The notes: generated by a model not told the origin, from the letters alone. A stretch of DNA of 64,000 bases from Pseudodonghicola sp048268305 (GCF_048268305.1 NZ_JBLWVT010000002.1:434001-498000), one strand, 5' to 3'; positions 1 through 8,287 are shown, counted from the first letter of the stretch. Translations and numbers: made by a program.

Positions 1-93
1 GGAGATATCCATGAACAGGCTCACCAGCCCCAGCATCCAGATGGTGCGCGGCAGGGCGGGGCGGGTCGATGTCGGGGGGATCTTTGCAATCAT
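1..93 (-). CDS. MFS transporter, N-terminal fragment (cut by window edge)
   Basis: Only the first 31 codons are inside the window. Read on the minus strand from an ATG at 93, they give a short polar tail followed by LGLVSLFMDIS. That pattern is typical of the first transmembrane helix of major facilitator superfamily transporters of the LGLVSFFxDISSE type. The frame stays open to the window edge. The substrate cannot be told from this fragment, and the assignment rests on one helix. Confidence 0.55.
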   Translation of the reverse strand, partial: MIAKIPPTSTRPALPRTIWMLGLVSLFMDIS

Positions 94-191
94 CGCGGCA
101 AGCTTTCGGCTGTCACCAGGCGTCGAACGCGACGATAGGCCGGCGATCGCCGCGGCGCCAGTGCCGCCGGGGCCGCGCGCGTTGTCGTGAA

Positions 192-220
192 GGGGCTGCG
201 CCGGGAACCGGCGCAGCCCC
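192..220 (-). terminator. Hairpin after the SDR gene
   Basis: A perfect 13-bp inverted repeat (arms 192-204 and 208-220) with a 3-nt loop starts 7 nt beyond the stop codon of the minus-strand SDR gene. There is no long T run, so it may act with Rho or only protect the mRNA 3' end. Confidence 0.6.
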
Positions 221-226
221 GAAGGC

Positions 227-982
227 TCAACGCATCCTGAGCGCGCCGTCGATGCGGATCACCTCACCGTTGAGATATCCCATCTCGACGATGAAACCTG
301 CGAGGCGGCCGTATTCTTCCGGCCGGCCCAGGCGCGGCGGGTTCGGCACATCGGCGGCCAGCTGCTGCTGCGCCGCCTCGGGCAGACCCATCAGCATCGG
401 CGTCAGGAAGATGCCCGGCGCGATCGCCATCACCCGGATGTTGTCGCGCGCCAGATCGCGCGCCATCGGCAGGGTCATCCCGACGATGCCGCCCTTGGAG
501 GCGGAATAGGGCACCTGGCCCTTCTGCCCGTCGAAGGCCGCGACCGAGGCGGTATTGATGATCACGCCGCGCTCGCCATCGGCGTCGGGGGCGTTCTTGG
601 CCATCTCGGCGGCAGCCAGACGGGCGACATTGAAGCTGCCCACCAGGTTGACGTTGATGGTGATCTGGAAGGTCGACAGCGGCAGCGGGCCGTCCTTGCC
701 CAGCGTCTTGCCGACCGTGCCGATCCCGGCGCAGTTCACCGCGGCGGTGATCTTGCCCATCTTCTCGACCGCATAGGCGATGGCCTTGGCCACCGACTCG
801 TCGCTGGTCACATCGGTCTGCACGAAATGCCCGCCGATCTCGGCCGCGACCTTCTCGCCCCGCTCGGCGTCGCGGTCCAGCAGCGTCACCTGGGCGCCCT
901 GGCTCGCGAAATAGCGGGCCGTGGCCTCGCCCAGACCCGAGGCGCCGCCGGTGATCACCGCGGCCGTATCACTGAGTTTCAT
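227..982 (-). CDS. Short-chain dehydrogenase, 3-hydroxyacyl-CoA dehydrogenase type 2-like (HSD10 family)
   Basis: This 251-residue protein has the classical SDR layout. The N-terminal nucleotide-binding motif is TGGASGLG, an NCAG motif follows near residue 87, the catalytic Ser is in NTASVAAF, and the catalytic pair is YSASK. The sequence is closest in pattern to HSD10-type enzymes, which oxidise short-chain 3-hydroxyacyl-CoA with NAD in fatty acid and branched-chain amino acid breakdown. The start at 982 follows a GGGAGGGAG ribosome binding site; a longer frame to 1036 has none. An inverted repeat 22 bp upstream of the start looks like an operator. No other beta-oxidation gene is adjacent, so the exact acyl substrate is inferred from the family only. 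Confidence 0.82.
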   Translation of the reverse strand: MKLSDTAAVITGGASGLGEATARYFASQGAQVTLLDRDAERGEKVAAEIGGHFVQTDVTSDESVAKAIAYAVEKMGKITAAVNCAGIGTVGKTLGKDGPLPLSTFQITINVNLVGSFNVARLAAAEMAKNAPDADGERGVIINTASVAAFDGQKGQVPYSASKGGIVGMTLPMARDLARDNIRVMAIAPGIFLTPMLMGLPEAAQQQLAADVPNPPRLGRPEEYGRLAGFIVEMGYLNGEVIRIDGALRMR

Positions 983-1003
983 TGGGGGCTCCCTCCCTCG
1001 ATT

Positions 1004-1017
1004 TGAACACGCGTTCA
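1004..1017. promoter_or_regulatory. Inverted repeat TGAAC-N4-GTTCA, probable operator of the SDR gene
   Basis: A perfect 5-4-5 inverted repeat (TGAAC ACGC GTTCA) lies 22 bp upstream of the SDR start codon, where a repressor would overlap the promoter. The form resembles sites of TetR-type fatty-acid regulators. The cognate regulator is not in the window. Confidence 0.45.
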
Positions 1018-1076
1018 GATAACAGCGCCGGGCCACCGGGATCCAGCCCGCAAATCAGAAACGCCACGGCGCGTCA

Positions 1077-1103
1077 CTTCTTCTCGGTTCAAATACGGCC
1101 GCC
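1077..1103 (+). repeat. Dispersed intergenic repeat, copy A
   Basis: The core reads CTTCTTCTCG, then GTT, then CAAATACGGCC, followed by GC-rich sequence. It matches copy E2 (33475-33498) at nearly every position of the core and copies B-D in the first half. It lies between the SDR gene and the tyrS terminator, outside any credible gene. Confidence 0.6.
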
Positions 1104-1184
1104 GGAGGCTCCCGCGGAGCAGGCTTTGCCCAAGGTCAGCAGACCTGGCGCGAGATCGCGCGGCCTTTCCATCCTGCCGACAGC

Positions 1185-1212
1185 AAAACGCCCCGACCGC
1201 AGGGTCGGGGCG
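1185..1212 (-). terminator. Rho-independent terminator of tyrS
   Basis: A perfect 10-bp stem (1189-1198 with 1203-1212) and 4-nt loop is followed on the minus strand by TTTTG. It lies 26 nt beyond the tyrS stop codon, the right place and orientation for its terminator. Confidence 0.85.
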
Positions 1213-1237
1213 TCGCAGAGGGTCGGGGCCGACAGGC

Positions 1238-2494
1238 TCAGCCCGCCAGTTGCACCAGCGCGTGGCGTTTCTTGCCCGCCGACAGCTTGATCGGGCTGGC
1301 AAGCGCCGCGGCGTCCAGCATCAGGCCGGCATCGGTCAGCGGCTCATCGCCGATGCGGGCGCCATTCTCGGCGATCAGCCGCTTGGCCTCTTTCCCCGAT
1401 TTCGCCAGACCGGCGCGCACGATCACCTGTACGATGGAAATGCCTTCGCCGGCGACCTCTTCCGCAGTCAACTCCAGCGTCGGCAGGTCGTCACCCACGC
1501 CGCCCTTCTCGAAGACCTCGCGGGCGGTGGCCTCGGCCGCCGCCGCCGCCTCGGCACCGTGCAGCAGGCTCGTCACCTCATTGGCCAGGATGATCTTGGC
1601 CGCGTTGATCTCGGAGCCTTCCAGCGCCCCCAGCCGGTCGCATTCCGTCACCGGCAGCTCGGTATAGAGCTTCAGGAACCGGCCCACGTCGGCGTCGGTG
1701 GTGTTGCGCCAGAACTGCCAGAACTCGTAGGGGCTCAGCATCTCGGCGTTCAGCCACATGGCGCCGCCCTGGCTCTTGCCCATCTTGCGCCCGTCCGAGG
1801 TGGTCAGAAGCGGCGAGGTCAGCCCATAGATGGTATTGTCCAACACCCGGCGCGTCAGGTCGATGCCGTTGACGATATTGCCCCATTGGTCCGATCCGCC
1901 CATCTGCAGCACGCAGCCATAGCGGCGGTTCAGCTCGAGGAAGTCGTAGGCCTGCAGGATCATGTAGTTGAATTCGAGAAAGCTCAGCGACTGCTCGCGG
2001 TCGAGCCGCGATTTCACGCTCTCGAAGCTCAGCATTCGGTTGACGCTGAAATGCCGGCCGATGTCGCGCAGGAACTCGAGATAGTTCAGGTCGTCCAGCC
2101 ATTCGGCATTGTTCAGCATCATCGCGCCGTTCGGCCCATCGCCATAGGCGAGGTATTTGGCGAAGACCTGCTTCATGCCGTTGATATTGGCGTCGATCTG
2201 CTCCGGGCTCAGCAGCGGGCGCTCGTCCGAGCGAAAGCTCGGATCGCCCACCTTGGTGGTGCCGCCGCCCATCAGCGTGATCGGTCGATGCCCGGTCTTC
2301 TGCAACCAGCGCAGCATCATGATATTCAGCAGATGGCCCACGTGCAGCGATTTCGCCGTGGCGTCATACCCGATATAGGCCGTCACCACGCCCGAGGTCA
2401 GGGCGTCGTCGAGCCCCTCGTAATCGGTGCAGTCGGCCAGATAGCCGCGTTCCATCATCACCTGCAGGAAGTCGGATTTGGGATGGTATGTCAT
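1238..2494 (-). CDS. tyrS: Tyrosyl-tRNA synthetase
   Basis: TyrRS charges tRNA-Tyr with tyrosine in the cytoplasm. The 418-residue product has the usual length of the bacterial TyrRS family. The class I signature HIGH appears as HVGH near residue 50, and the KMSKS signature as KMGKS near residue 235. The C-terminal part (about 350-418) has the S4 RNA-binding pattern. The tyrosine-binding segment QAYDF and the QMGGSDQWGNI motif are present. The start at 2494 gives the normal N-terminus; an upstream in-frame start at 2545 would add 17 unlike residues. The gene is divergent from anmK with a 62-bp gap, so the two promoters share this space. Confidence 0.96.
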   Translation of the reverse strand: MTYHPKSDFLQVMMERGYLADCTDYEGLDDALTSGVVTAYIGYDATAKSLHVGHLLNIMMLRWLQKTGHRPITLMGGGTTKVGDPSFRSDERPLLSPEQIDANINGMKQVFAKYLAYGDGPNGAMMLNNAEWLDDLNYLEFLRDIGRHFSVNRMLSFESVKSRLDREQSLSFLEFNYMILQAYDFLELNRRYGCVLQMGGSDQWGNIVNGIDLTRRVLDNTIYGLTSPLLTTSDGRKMGKSQGGAMWLNAEMLSPYEFWQFWRNTTDADVGRFLKLYTELPVTECDRLGALEGSEINAAKIILANEVTSLLHGAEAAAAAEATAREVFEKGGVGDDLPTLELTAEEVAGEGISIVQVIVRAGLAKSGKEAKRLIAENGARIGDEPLTDAGLMLDAAALASPIKLSAGKKRHALVQLAG

Positions 2495-2556
2495 GGCTTG
2501 CCTCGGGTTTGATTTGCGGGGAGTGTATAGGCGGCAGTGAGACAAAGGAAAAGGCC

Positions 2557-3666
2557 ATGAATAAGGCCGGCAAGACGGGCGCGCCGCTGCGTGCCCTGGG
2601 CGCCATGAGCGGCACTTCTCTCGATGGCGTCGACGCCGCGGTGGTCGAGACCGACGGGCGGCGGATCCTCGGCTTCGGCAAGACGGGCTATCGCCCCTAT
2701 GGCGCGGAAGAGCGCGCGGTTCTGCACGCGGCGCTCGGCCATTGGAGCGGGCCGGAGGCCGAGGCCGCGGGCGATGTCGTCGATGCCGCCCATGCAGCGC
2801 TTCTGTCGCAATTCGACGATGTCGATATCGTCGGCTACCATGGCCAGACCCTGGCGCACGAGCCGCGTGGGCGCGGCACCTGCCAGGTGGGCGACGGCGC
2901 GGCGCTGGCGCAGGCCCTGGGCGTGCCGGTGGTCTGGGATTTCCGCTCGGACGACGTGGCGCTGGGGGGCGAGGGCGCGCCGCTGGCTCCCTTCTTCCAT
3001 TTCGCCTGCGCCAAATGGATCGGCGCCACGGAACCGCTGTGTTTTCTGAACCTCGGCGGGGTGGGCAATATCACCTATGTCGACCCCTCGTTCGAGGCCC
3101 CCGAACAGCCCGGCGCGCTGCTGGCCTTCGATACCGGCCCGGCGAATGCCCCGGTCAACGATCTGATGCTGGCGCGCCTCGGGCTGCCGATGGACGAGGG
3201 CGGCCGGGTCGCGGCGCTGGGACAGGTCGAGGAGGGCGCACTGGAATTGTTCCTGGCGGAACCCTATTTCGCGCGAATGCCTCCGAAGTCTTTGGACAGG
3301 AATGATTTTTCGGAAATGATCGGCCTGGTGGGCGAATTGGCCGATGCCGATGCCGCCGCCACCCTGACGGCGATGTGCGCCGCCGGTGTGTTGCAGGGGA
3401 TGGAACATTGCCCGCGCCTGCCCGCGCGCCTGCTGGTCACCGGCGGCGGCCGGCACAATCCGGTGCTGATGGAGATGCTGCGCGTCTCGCTCGACTGTCC
3501 GGTCGAGCCGGTCGAGGCGGTGGGCCTCGACGGCGACATGCTGGAAGCGCAGGCCTTCGCCTATCTCGCCGTGCGCGTGGCCTATGGCATGCCGACCTCC
3601 TGTCCCGGCACCACCGGGGTGGGGGCGCTGGTCGGCGGCGGTATCGTCAGCCGACCGGCCCAGTAG
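2557..3666 (+). CDS. anmK: Anhydro-N-acetylmuramic acid kinase
   Basis: AnmK phosphorylates and opens 1,6-anhydro-MurNAc, returning cell-wall turnover sugar to N-acetylglucosamine metabolism. The 370-residue product has the family length. The N-terminal phosphate-binding motif GAMSGTSLDGVD is intact, and the second ATPase-type motif FDTGPANAPVND lies near residue 190. The start at 2557 has an AAAGGA site 8 nt upstream. No etherase (murQ) or other recycling gene is adjacent. The divergent tyrS-anmK arrangement is common in alphaproteobacteria. Confidence 0.95.
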   Translation: MNKAGKTGAPLRALGAMSGTSLDGVDAAVVETDGRRILGFGKTGYRPYGAEERAVLHAALGHWSGPEAEAAGDVVDAAHAALLSQFDDVDIVGYHGQTLAHEPRGRGTCQVGDGAALAQALGVPVVWDFRSDDVALGGEGAPLAPFFHFACAKWIGATEPLCFLNLGGVGNITYVDPSFEAPEQPGALLAFDTGPANAPVNDLMLARLGLPMDEGGRVAALGQVEEGALELFLAEPYFARMPPKSLDRNDFSEMIGLVGELADADAAATLTAMCAAGVLQGMEHCPRLPARLLVTGGGRHNPVLMEMLRVSLDCPVEPVEAVGLDGDMLEAQAFAYLAVRVAYGMPTSCPGTTGVGALVGGGIVSRPAQ

Positions 3667-3730
3667 GGGGCGCTGCCCCCGCCGCGCTTCGCGCGTCTCC
3701 ACCGGGATATTTGCAGCTAGAAAAAGGCCC
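3667..3730 (-). repeat. Dispersed intergenic repeat, copy B
   Basis: On the minus strand the core reads CTTTTTCTAGCT, GCAAATATCCC, followed by a GC-rich tail with the palindrome GGGGGCAGCGCCCC near 3667-3680 and a CGCGAAGCGCG palindrome. It fills the gap between the convergent ends of anmK and the cupin gene and may serve as their shared terminator. Confidence 0.6.
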
Positions 3731-3749
3731 GTGGCGCGGGCAGGGGCAA

Positions 3750-4172
3750 TCAGTCGCGCGGGATGTCGAAGCCGGGAGGCGCCAGGGTGAAGCCTGCGAA
3801 GTCGAACCCCGGCGAGACGGTGCAGGAGACCAGCGTATAGGCGCCGGTGCTGCGGGCGGCCTGCCAATGCTGTTCGGGCACGATCAGATGTGGCAGACCT
3901 TCGCTGAGATCGGCGCTGAGCAGGTGATCGCGGGCCGGGCCAGTCTCGTCCGGGCTGATCGACAGGATCAGCGGTGCGCCGGTGTGATAGTGCCAGATCT
4001 CGGTGGCGTCGACCCTATGCCAATGGCTGGCCTCGCCCTCGGCCAACAGAAAGAAGATGCAGGTGCCACTGGGGCGGCCCTCGGGTGTCGCCGCCCGCCA
4101 GGTCTCGCGGAACCAGCCGCCTTCGGGGTGGCGGATAAGCTGCAGCTTCTCGATGATCTCTTCAGCGGTCAT
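3750..4172 (-). CDS. Cupin_5 (DUF985) family protein
   Basis: This 140-residue protein starts MTAEEIIEKLQLIRHPEGG, the standard opening of the DUF985/cupin_5 family (YML079w-like). The single cupin barrel includes the GxxxHWHRVDATEIWHYH segment, where the His residues would line the barrel, and a second motif around PGFDFAGF. Family members are structurally known, but their substrates are uncertain; some resemble sugar epimerases. It is convergent with anmK and divergent from the SelO gene, whose start is only 70 bp away. Confidence 0.85.
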   Translation of the reverse strand: MTAEEIIEKLQLIRHPEGGWFRETWRAATPEGRPSGTCIFFLLAEGEASHWHRVDATEIWHYHTGAPLILSISPDETGPARDHLLSADLSEGLPHLIVPEQHWQAARSTGAYTLVSCTVSPGFDFAGFTLAPPGFDIPRD

Positions 4173-4242
4173 GGCGGCAGTATGCGGGGTTTGTGCGTGG
4201 GAGGCTATGGCAATTCGCTGCGCTCGCGTTATCTATGCGGGC

Positions 4243-5661
4243 ATGAGCCTGCACATCCCCTTTGATAACTCCTTCGCGCGCCTGCCGGGTGCCTTTTTCA
4301 GCCCCCAGCTGCCGCAGCCGGTCACCGCGCCGCGGCTGAGCGCCTTCAACGCCGATCTGGCCCGGCTGATGGGCATCGCGCCGGGCGAGGTGGAGGAGAT
4401 GGCGCAGGTCTTTGCCGGCAATGCGGTCCCCGCCGGGGCGGAGCCCTTGGCGCAGCTCTATTCCGGGCATCAGTTCGGCCAGTATAACCCGCAGCTTGGC
4501 GATGGCCGCGCGGTGCTGCTGGGCGAGGTGGTCGGCCTCGACGGGCAGCGGCGCGACATCCAGCTCAAGGGCGCCGGGCGCACCGCCTGGTCGCGCGGCG
4601 GCGATGGTCGCGCCTGGCTGGGGCCGGTCCTGCGCGAATATGTGGTCTCCGAGGCGATGCATGCCCTTGGCATCCCCACCACCCGGGCGCTGGCGGCGGT
4701 GGAGACCGGCGAGCCGGTCTATCGCGAGCGCGCCTTGCCCGGGGCGGTGCTGACCCGGGTGGCGGCCAGCCACCTGCGCGTTGGCACCTTCCAGATCTTC
4801 GCCGCGCGCGGCGATCTCGCCAGCCTCGGACAGCTTACCGATTACGCCATCGCCCGCCACTATCCCGAGGCTCAGGGGCCGATGGATCTGTTGCGCGCGG
4901 TCTGCGCCGCGCAGGCGCGGCTGGTGGTGCAATGGCTGTCGGTCGGTTTCATCCATGGGGTGATGAATACCGACAATTGCGCCGTCTCGGGCGAGACGAT
5001 CGACTATGGCCCCTGCGCCTTTCTCGACAGCTATCACCCGCAGACGGTCTACAGCTCGATCGACCGGTATGGCCGCTATGCCTATGACCGGCAGGCGGAT
5101 ATCGTGGTCTGGAACATGGCGCAATTCGCCACCGCGCTGATCCAGCAGATGCCGGACCGCGACGCGGCGGTGGAGGAGGCGACGGCGATCGTCCACGCCA
5201 TGCCGGCCGAGATCGAGGCGCATTGGCTCGACCGCTTCCGCGCCAAGCTGGCGCTGGCCGATGCGCAAGAGGGCGACGCCCGGCTGATCGGCGATCTGCT
5301 GGCCCGCATGGCAGAGAATCAGGCCGATTTCACCAATACTTTCCGTGCCCTCGGCACCGTGCAGGCGCGCGATCAGTTCACCGACGCCTTGGCCTTCGAC
5401 ACCTGGGAGGCCGATTGGCGCGCCCGCCGCGCCGGTCAGCCCGATCCGGCGCCGCTGATCGCCGCCGCCAACCCGGCCTTGATCCCGCGCAACCACCGGA
5501 TGGAGCAGATGATCGAGGCCGCCGTGGCGGGCGATTACGCGCCTTTCACCCGGCTCAATCAGGTGCTGGCGCGGCCCTATGCCGACCAGCCCGAGGCGGC
5601 AGATCTCAAGCGCCCGCCGCTGCCCTCAGAAGTGGTGCAGGCCACCTTCTGTGGTACCTGA
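4243..5661 (+). CDS. selO: SelO/YdiU family protein adenylyltransferase
   Basis: SelO is a pseudokinase-fold enzyme that binds ATP in a flipped pose and transfers AMP to Ser, Thr or Tyr of target proteins. E. coli YdiU (SelO) does this under oxidative stress. The 472-residue product is near the family length. Conserved blocks visible are YSGHQFGQYNPQLGDGRA (about residue 70), QLKGAGRTAWSRGGDGRA (about 107), HGVMNTDN (about 241), and IDYGPCAFLD (about 253). The C-terminus ends TFCGT; a Cys near the C-terminus is typical of bacterial homologues, the position of selenocysteine in animals. The ATG at 4243 gives the canonical N-terminus; the frame extends upstream to 4003 antisense to the cupin gene and is not used. 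Targets are unknown here. Confidence 0.93.
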   Translation: MSLHIPFDNSFARLPGAFFSPQLPQPVTAPRLSAFNADLARLMGIAPGEVEEMAQVFAGNAVPAGAEPLAQLYSGHQFGQYNPQLGDGRAVLLGEVVGLDGQRRDIQLKGAGRTAWSRGGDGRAWLGPVLREYVVSEAMHALGIPTTRALAAVETGEPVYRERALPGAVLTRVAASHLRVGTFQIFAARGDLASLGQLTDYAIARHYPEAQGPMDLLRAVCAAQARLVVQWLSVGFIHGVMNTDNCAVSGETIDYGPCAFLDSYHPQTVYSSIDRYGRYAYDRQADIVVWNMAQFATALIQQMPDRDAAVEEATAIVHAMPAEIEAHWLDRFRAKLALADAQEGDARLIGDLLARMAENQADFTNTFRALGTVQARDQFTDALAFDTWEADWRARRAGQPDPAPLIAAANPALIPRNHRMEQMIEAAVAGDYAPFTRLNQVLARPYADQPEAADLKRPPLPSEVVQATFCGT

Positions 5662-5672
5662 TCGCGTTGCCG

Positions 5673-5741
5673 CCTTTTTCTAGCTGAAAATATCCTCGGG
5701 GGTGAGGGGCCGGAGGCCCCGAGGGGGCTGATAGCCCCCTT
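5673..5741 (+). repeat. Dispersed intergenic repeat, copy C, with two hairpins
   Basis: The core CTTTTTCTAGCT, GAAAATATCC is followed by two GC hairpins, GGGGCC-gga-GGCCCC (about 5706-5720) and GGGGGCT-gat-AGCCCCC (about 5723-5739). It fills the gap between the convergent selO and EamA genes and could stop transcription from both sides. Confidence 0.6.
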
Positions 5742-6633
5742 ACCCCGCGGGCCGGGCCGGCATGCGGTTGATCAGCACGATCCCCACCGCCACCAGCGCC
5801 AGCGCCCCCCAGACCCCGGGGCCGACATGTTCGTCCAGCAGAAGCCATCCCAGCGCCACCGAGAAGACCGGCGACAGAAAGCTGAAGGAGGCCACCGAGG
5901 AGGCGCGGTAGATCGACAGCAGGTGCAGCCAGAACACGAAGCCCAGCCCCATGACGCAGACACCCTGGAACAGCAGCCCCGCCAGATGGATCGGCTGCGG
6001 CTCGCGCCAGAGGTCGCCGAAAAACGGGGCCAGCACCAGCATGACGGGGGCGGAGATCACCGCCTGAAAGAGCAACTGCACCGAGGGCTGTACCGCCGTC
6101 AGCGGCGTCACCCGCGTCAGCAGCGCCACGCAGGCCCAGCCAAGCGCGGCGACGAGCGCCAGCAGATCACCCCAGAGGCTGGCCTGGCCGCTGCTGCGGT
6201 CCAGCATCGCCAGGGCGACGCCGGCCATCGCCAGGGCCATGCCGACCAGCCGCGCGCCGCTCAGCCGTTCGCCTGGCAGCCACAGGTGCGCCGCCAGCCC
6301 CAGCCAGACCGGCATCGAATAGAAGATCACCGAGGCGCGCGATACCGTGGTCAGGTCGAGCGCGATATAGAGGGCGACGAACTGAAAGGTGAAGATCAGC
6401 CCGCTGACCAACGCCCAGCCCGCGGCCGAGGCGGGCAGTTGCAGGCTGATGCCTCGGGCGCGAATCCAGATCAGCAGCACCACCGCCGCCAAAGCCGAGC
6501 GGAGCCCGGCCTGAAACACCGGGGCAAAGCCCGCGGCGGTCAGCTTGATCACCACCTGATTGAACGACAAAAGCAGCGCGAACCCGGTCAGGGTCGTCGC
6601 CCCGAACAAGTCGATTGCGCGTTTTTCTACCAT
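5740..6633 (-). CDS. EamA/DMT-family transporter
   Basis: This 297-residue protein is hydrophobic throughout, with about ten predicted helices in two repeated halves, as in the drug/metabolite transporter superfamily. Typical motifs are FALLLSFNQVVIK in helix 1 and FSFLSPVFSVALGWLLLDE before the last helix pair. Such proteins export amino acids or small metabolites; the substrate is not predictable. The ATG at 6633 is chosen; a GTG at 6657 would add eight polar residues. It is divergent from the EEP gene with about 126 bp between. Confidence 0.82.
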   Translation of the reverse strand: MVEKRAIDLFGATTLTGFALLLSFNQVVIKLTAAGFAPVFQAGLRSALAAVVLLIWIRARGISLQLPASAAGWALVSGLIFTFQFVALYIALDLTTVSRASVIFYSMPVWLGLAAHLWLPGERLSGARLVGMALAMAGVALAMLDRSSGQASLWGDLLALVAALGWACVALLTRVTPLTAVQPSVQLLFQAVISAPVMLVLAPFFGDLWREPQPIHLAGLLFQGVCVMGLGFVFWLHLLSIYRASSVASFSFLSPVFSVALGWLLLDEHVGPGVWGALALVAVGIVLINRMPARPAG

Positions 6634-6759
6634 CTCGCCAAAGGATGCTCTGGGCACACTTTTGTCAATGGCATGTAAATTGGCGCCGTCTCACCATGGG
6701 GGTTGCGCTGCGCTGCGGCATCGGCACAATTGGGGCATGCAATCCCGGATCCTCTCGGC

Positions 6760-7461
6760 ATGACCGACTCTGCCAGTCTGCGCCTCGCCAGCTACAACAT
6801 CCAGAAATGCGTCGGTCTCGACCTGCGCCGGCAGCCGCGGCGCACGCTGCAGGTGGTCGATCGGCTGGGCGCTGATATCGTGGTGCTGCAGGAGGCCGAC
6901 AAGCGGCTGCCGCCGCGTCCCGCCGCGCTGCCGCATTTCGTGCTGGAGGAGGCCGGCTGGCAGATCGCCGATCTGGGCGGCGCCGGTTCGCTTGGCTGGC
7001 ATGGCAATGCGGTGATCTGGCGCGGCAAGGCGATTGCGCTCACCGGCATGGGCCATCTGCCGCTGCCGGGGCTCGAGTCGCGCGGCGCGGTCTGGGTCAG
7101 CTTCGACACCCCGCTCGGGCCGCTGCGGGTGGTCGGGATGCATCTGGGGCTGGTCGGCAGCTATCGCTATCGCCAGGTGCGGCAGCTGGCGCAGCATTGT
7201 GCTCGGATGGCGCCGATGCCGACGGTCTGGGCCGGGGATTTCAACGAATGGTCGCGGCGTCCGGTGCTGGAGCCCCTGGCGCCCGAGATGCGGTTTCTGC
7301 CGCCCAAGCCCAGTTTCCCCGCCCTGCGCCCGCTGGGGCCGCTGGACCGGATCGCGGTGGGGCCGGGGCTCAGGGTCGCGGCGCATGGGGTGTTCGAGGA
7401 GCAGCCGGCGCAGATCGCCTCGGATCACCTGCCGGTCTGGGCGGATCTGGTGGTCGGGTAG
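6760..7461 (+). CDS. Endonuclease/exonuclease/phosphatase (EEP) family hydrolase
   Basis: This 233-residue protein opens with LRLASYNIQKCVGLD, the first metal-binding block of the EEP fold, and continues with DIVVLQEAD (catalytic Glu). It ends with the GDFNEW block (Asp/Asn) and SDHLPVWADL (catalytic His). Members cleave phosphodiesters in nucleic acids or lipids with Mg2+. No signal peptide is seen, so it is probably cytoplasmic. The ATG at 6760 gives a compact N-terminus. It is convergent with fur, with only 14 nt between stop codons. Confidence 0.85.
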   Translation: MTDSASLRLASYNIQKCVGLDLRRQPRRTLQVVDRLGADIVVLQEADKRLPPRPAALPHFVLEEAGWQIADLGGAGSLGWHGNAVIWRGKAIALTGMGHLPLPGLESRGAVWVSFDTPLGPLRVVGMHLGLVGSYRYRQVRQLAQHCARMAPMPTVWAGDFNEWSRRPVLEPLAPEMRFLPPKPSFPALRPLGPLDRIAVGPGLRVAAHGVFEEQPAQIASDHLPVWADLVVG

Positions 7462-7475
7462 GGCCTGCGCCGAGC

Positions 7476-7898
7476 TTAGGCCTTGGGCGCCCGCTTCACC
7501 GGCACACCGTAAAGCTCCATCCGGTGGCCGCGCAGCTCATATCCCAGCCGCTCGGCGATCTTGGCCTGCAGCTCTTCGATCTCGGGATCGCTGAATTCGA
7601 TCACCGTCCCGCTGTTGAGGTCGATCAGATGGCCGTGGTGGTCGCGCTCGGCATCCTCATAGCGCGCGCGCCCGTCGCCGAATTCGCGCCGCTCCAGAAT
7701 GCCCGCCTCTTCGAACAGCTTCACCGTGCGATAGACCGTGGCGATCGAGATGCCCGGATCCAATGCGTTGGCCCGCGCGTGCAGCTCTTCTGCGTCGGGG
7801 TGGTCTTCGCTCTCTTCCAGCACGCGCGCGATGGTGCGGCGCTGGCCGGTCATGCGCAGGCCCATGGCTTCGCAGCGGGCGAGGATGGTTTCGGGCAT
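7476..7898 (-). CDS. fur: Fur-family metalloregulator (Fur/Mur type)
   Basis: The 140-residue protein has an N-terminal winged helix (about 1-85) with the recognition segment ISIATVYRTVKLF. The C-terminal dimerisation domain carries the metal-binding string ERDHHGHLIDL and the ending LRGHRMELYGVP, a standard Fur/Mur signature. Fur proteins repress iron, manganese or heme uptake genes when loaded with metal. The structural zinc CXXC pairs of E. coli Fur are absent; the only Cys is at residue 9. That fits the alphaproteobacterial Fur/Mur branch, which often senses manganese. Irr is a weaker alternative. The start follows a CAGGAA site. It is a plausible regulator of the heme locus at 45-49.5 kb, but nothing here proves this. 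Confidence 0.88.
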   Translation of the reverse strand: MPETILARCEAMGLRMTGQRRTIARVLEESEDHPDAEELHARANALDPGISIATVYRTVKLFEEAGILERREFGDGRARYEDAERDHHGHLIDLNSGTVIEFSDPEIEELQAKIAERLGYELRGHRMELYGVPVKRAPKA

Positions 7899-7974
7899 TG
7901 GCTGGTTCCTGGCTGATCCCCGTCGGTCTCGGTTTCCGGGTTTAGCGTCTGTTTCGCCGCAGGGCTACCGGCTT

Positions 7975-8037
7975 TTACGTCGCGTCGGGGTCAGCGCGGT
8001 TGACATTGTCGGTCGGCGCGTCCATCTGATCACTCAT
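7975..8037 (-). CDS. Possible 20-residue peptide ORF upstream of fur
   Basis: A minus-strand ATG at 8037 with GAGGA seven nt upstream opens a 20-codon frame that begins MSDQMDAPTDNV, ends in DPDAT and stops at 7975. It is strongly acidic and has no domain. It lies on the same strand as fur, 77 nt before the fur start, so it could be a leader peptide or just part of the fur leader. The good ribosome site is the only support. Confidence 0.22.
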   Translation of the reverse strand: MSDQMDAPTDNVNRADPDAT

Positions 8038-8140
8038 GGTACCGTCCTCTGCCGCGTGAGCAGATGATAGATGAGAGCGGTCAACCCGCCCGGCCTGCGG
8101 CCTCAAGCCGTTTGTGACCGAAGCATTCCGGGATGGTGCC

Positions 8141-8287
8141 ATGAGTTCCCAAAATCACGCGTGGGGCCAAAGCGTCGGCCGGTTCCGTGGCATGTGGCCA
8201 TCGGAGCAGAGGACCGCGCCCCAAGGCCGCGCGGATGCGGTCGAACCCTGGGCTCGCAGGATGCGGGTCCGAAAGGACATGACTTGA
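8141..8287 (+). CDS. Possible 48-residue leader ORF overlapping the helicase start
   Basis: This frame starts at ATG 8141 (MSSQNHAWGQ) and stops at 8285-8287, overlapping the TTG start codon of the helicase in another frame (ATGACTTGA). It is rich in Arg and Trp, has no recognised domain and no strong ribosome site. It lies within the 385-nt stretch between fur and the helicase (7899-8283), which otherwise holds promoters and a long helicase leader. The overlap would allow translational coupling. Confidence 0.2.
   Translation: MSSQNHAWGQSVGRFRGMWPSEQRTAPQGRADAVEPWARRMRVRKDMT

Noticed and set aside
8200..8283. Possible tRNA-like folding in the helicase leader (GGTCGAACCC segment)
   Set aside because: No cloverleaf with matching acceptor and anticodon arms could be built around it.
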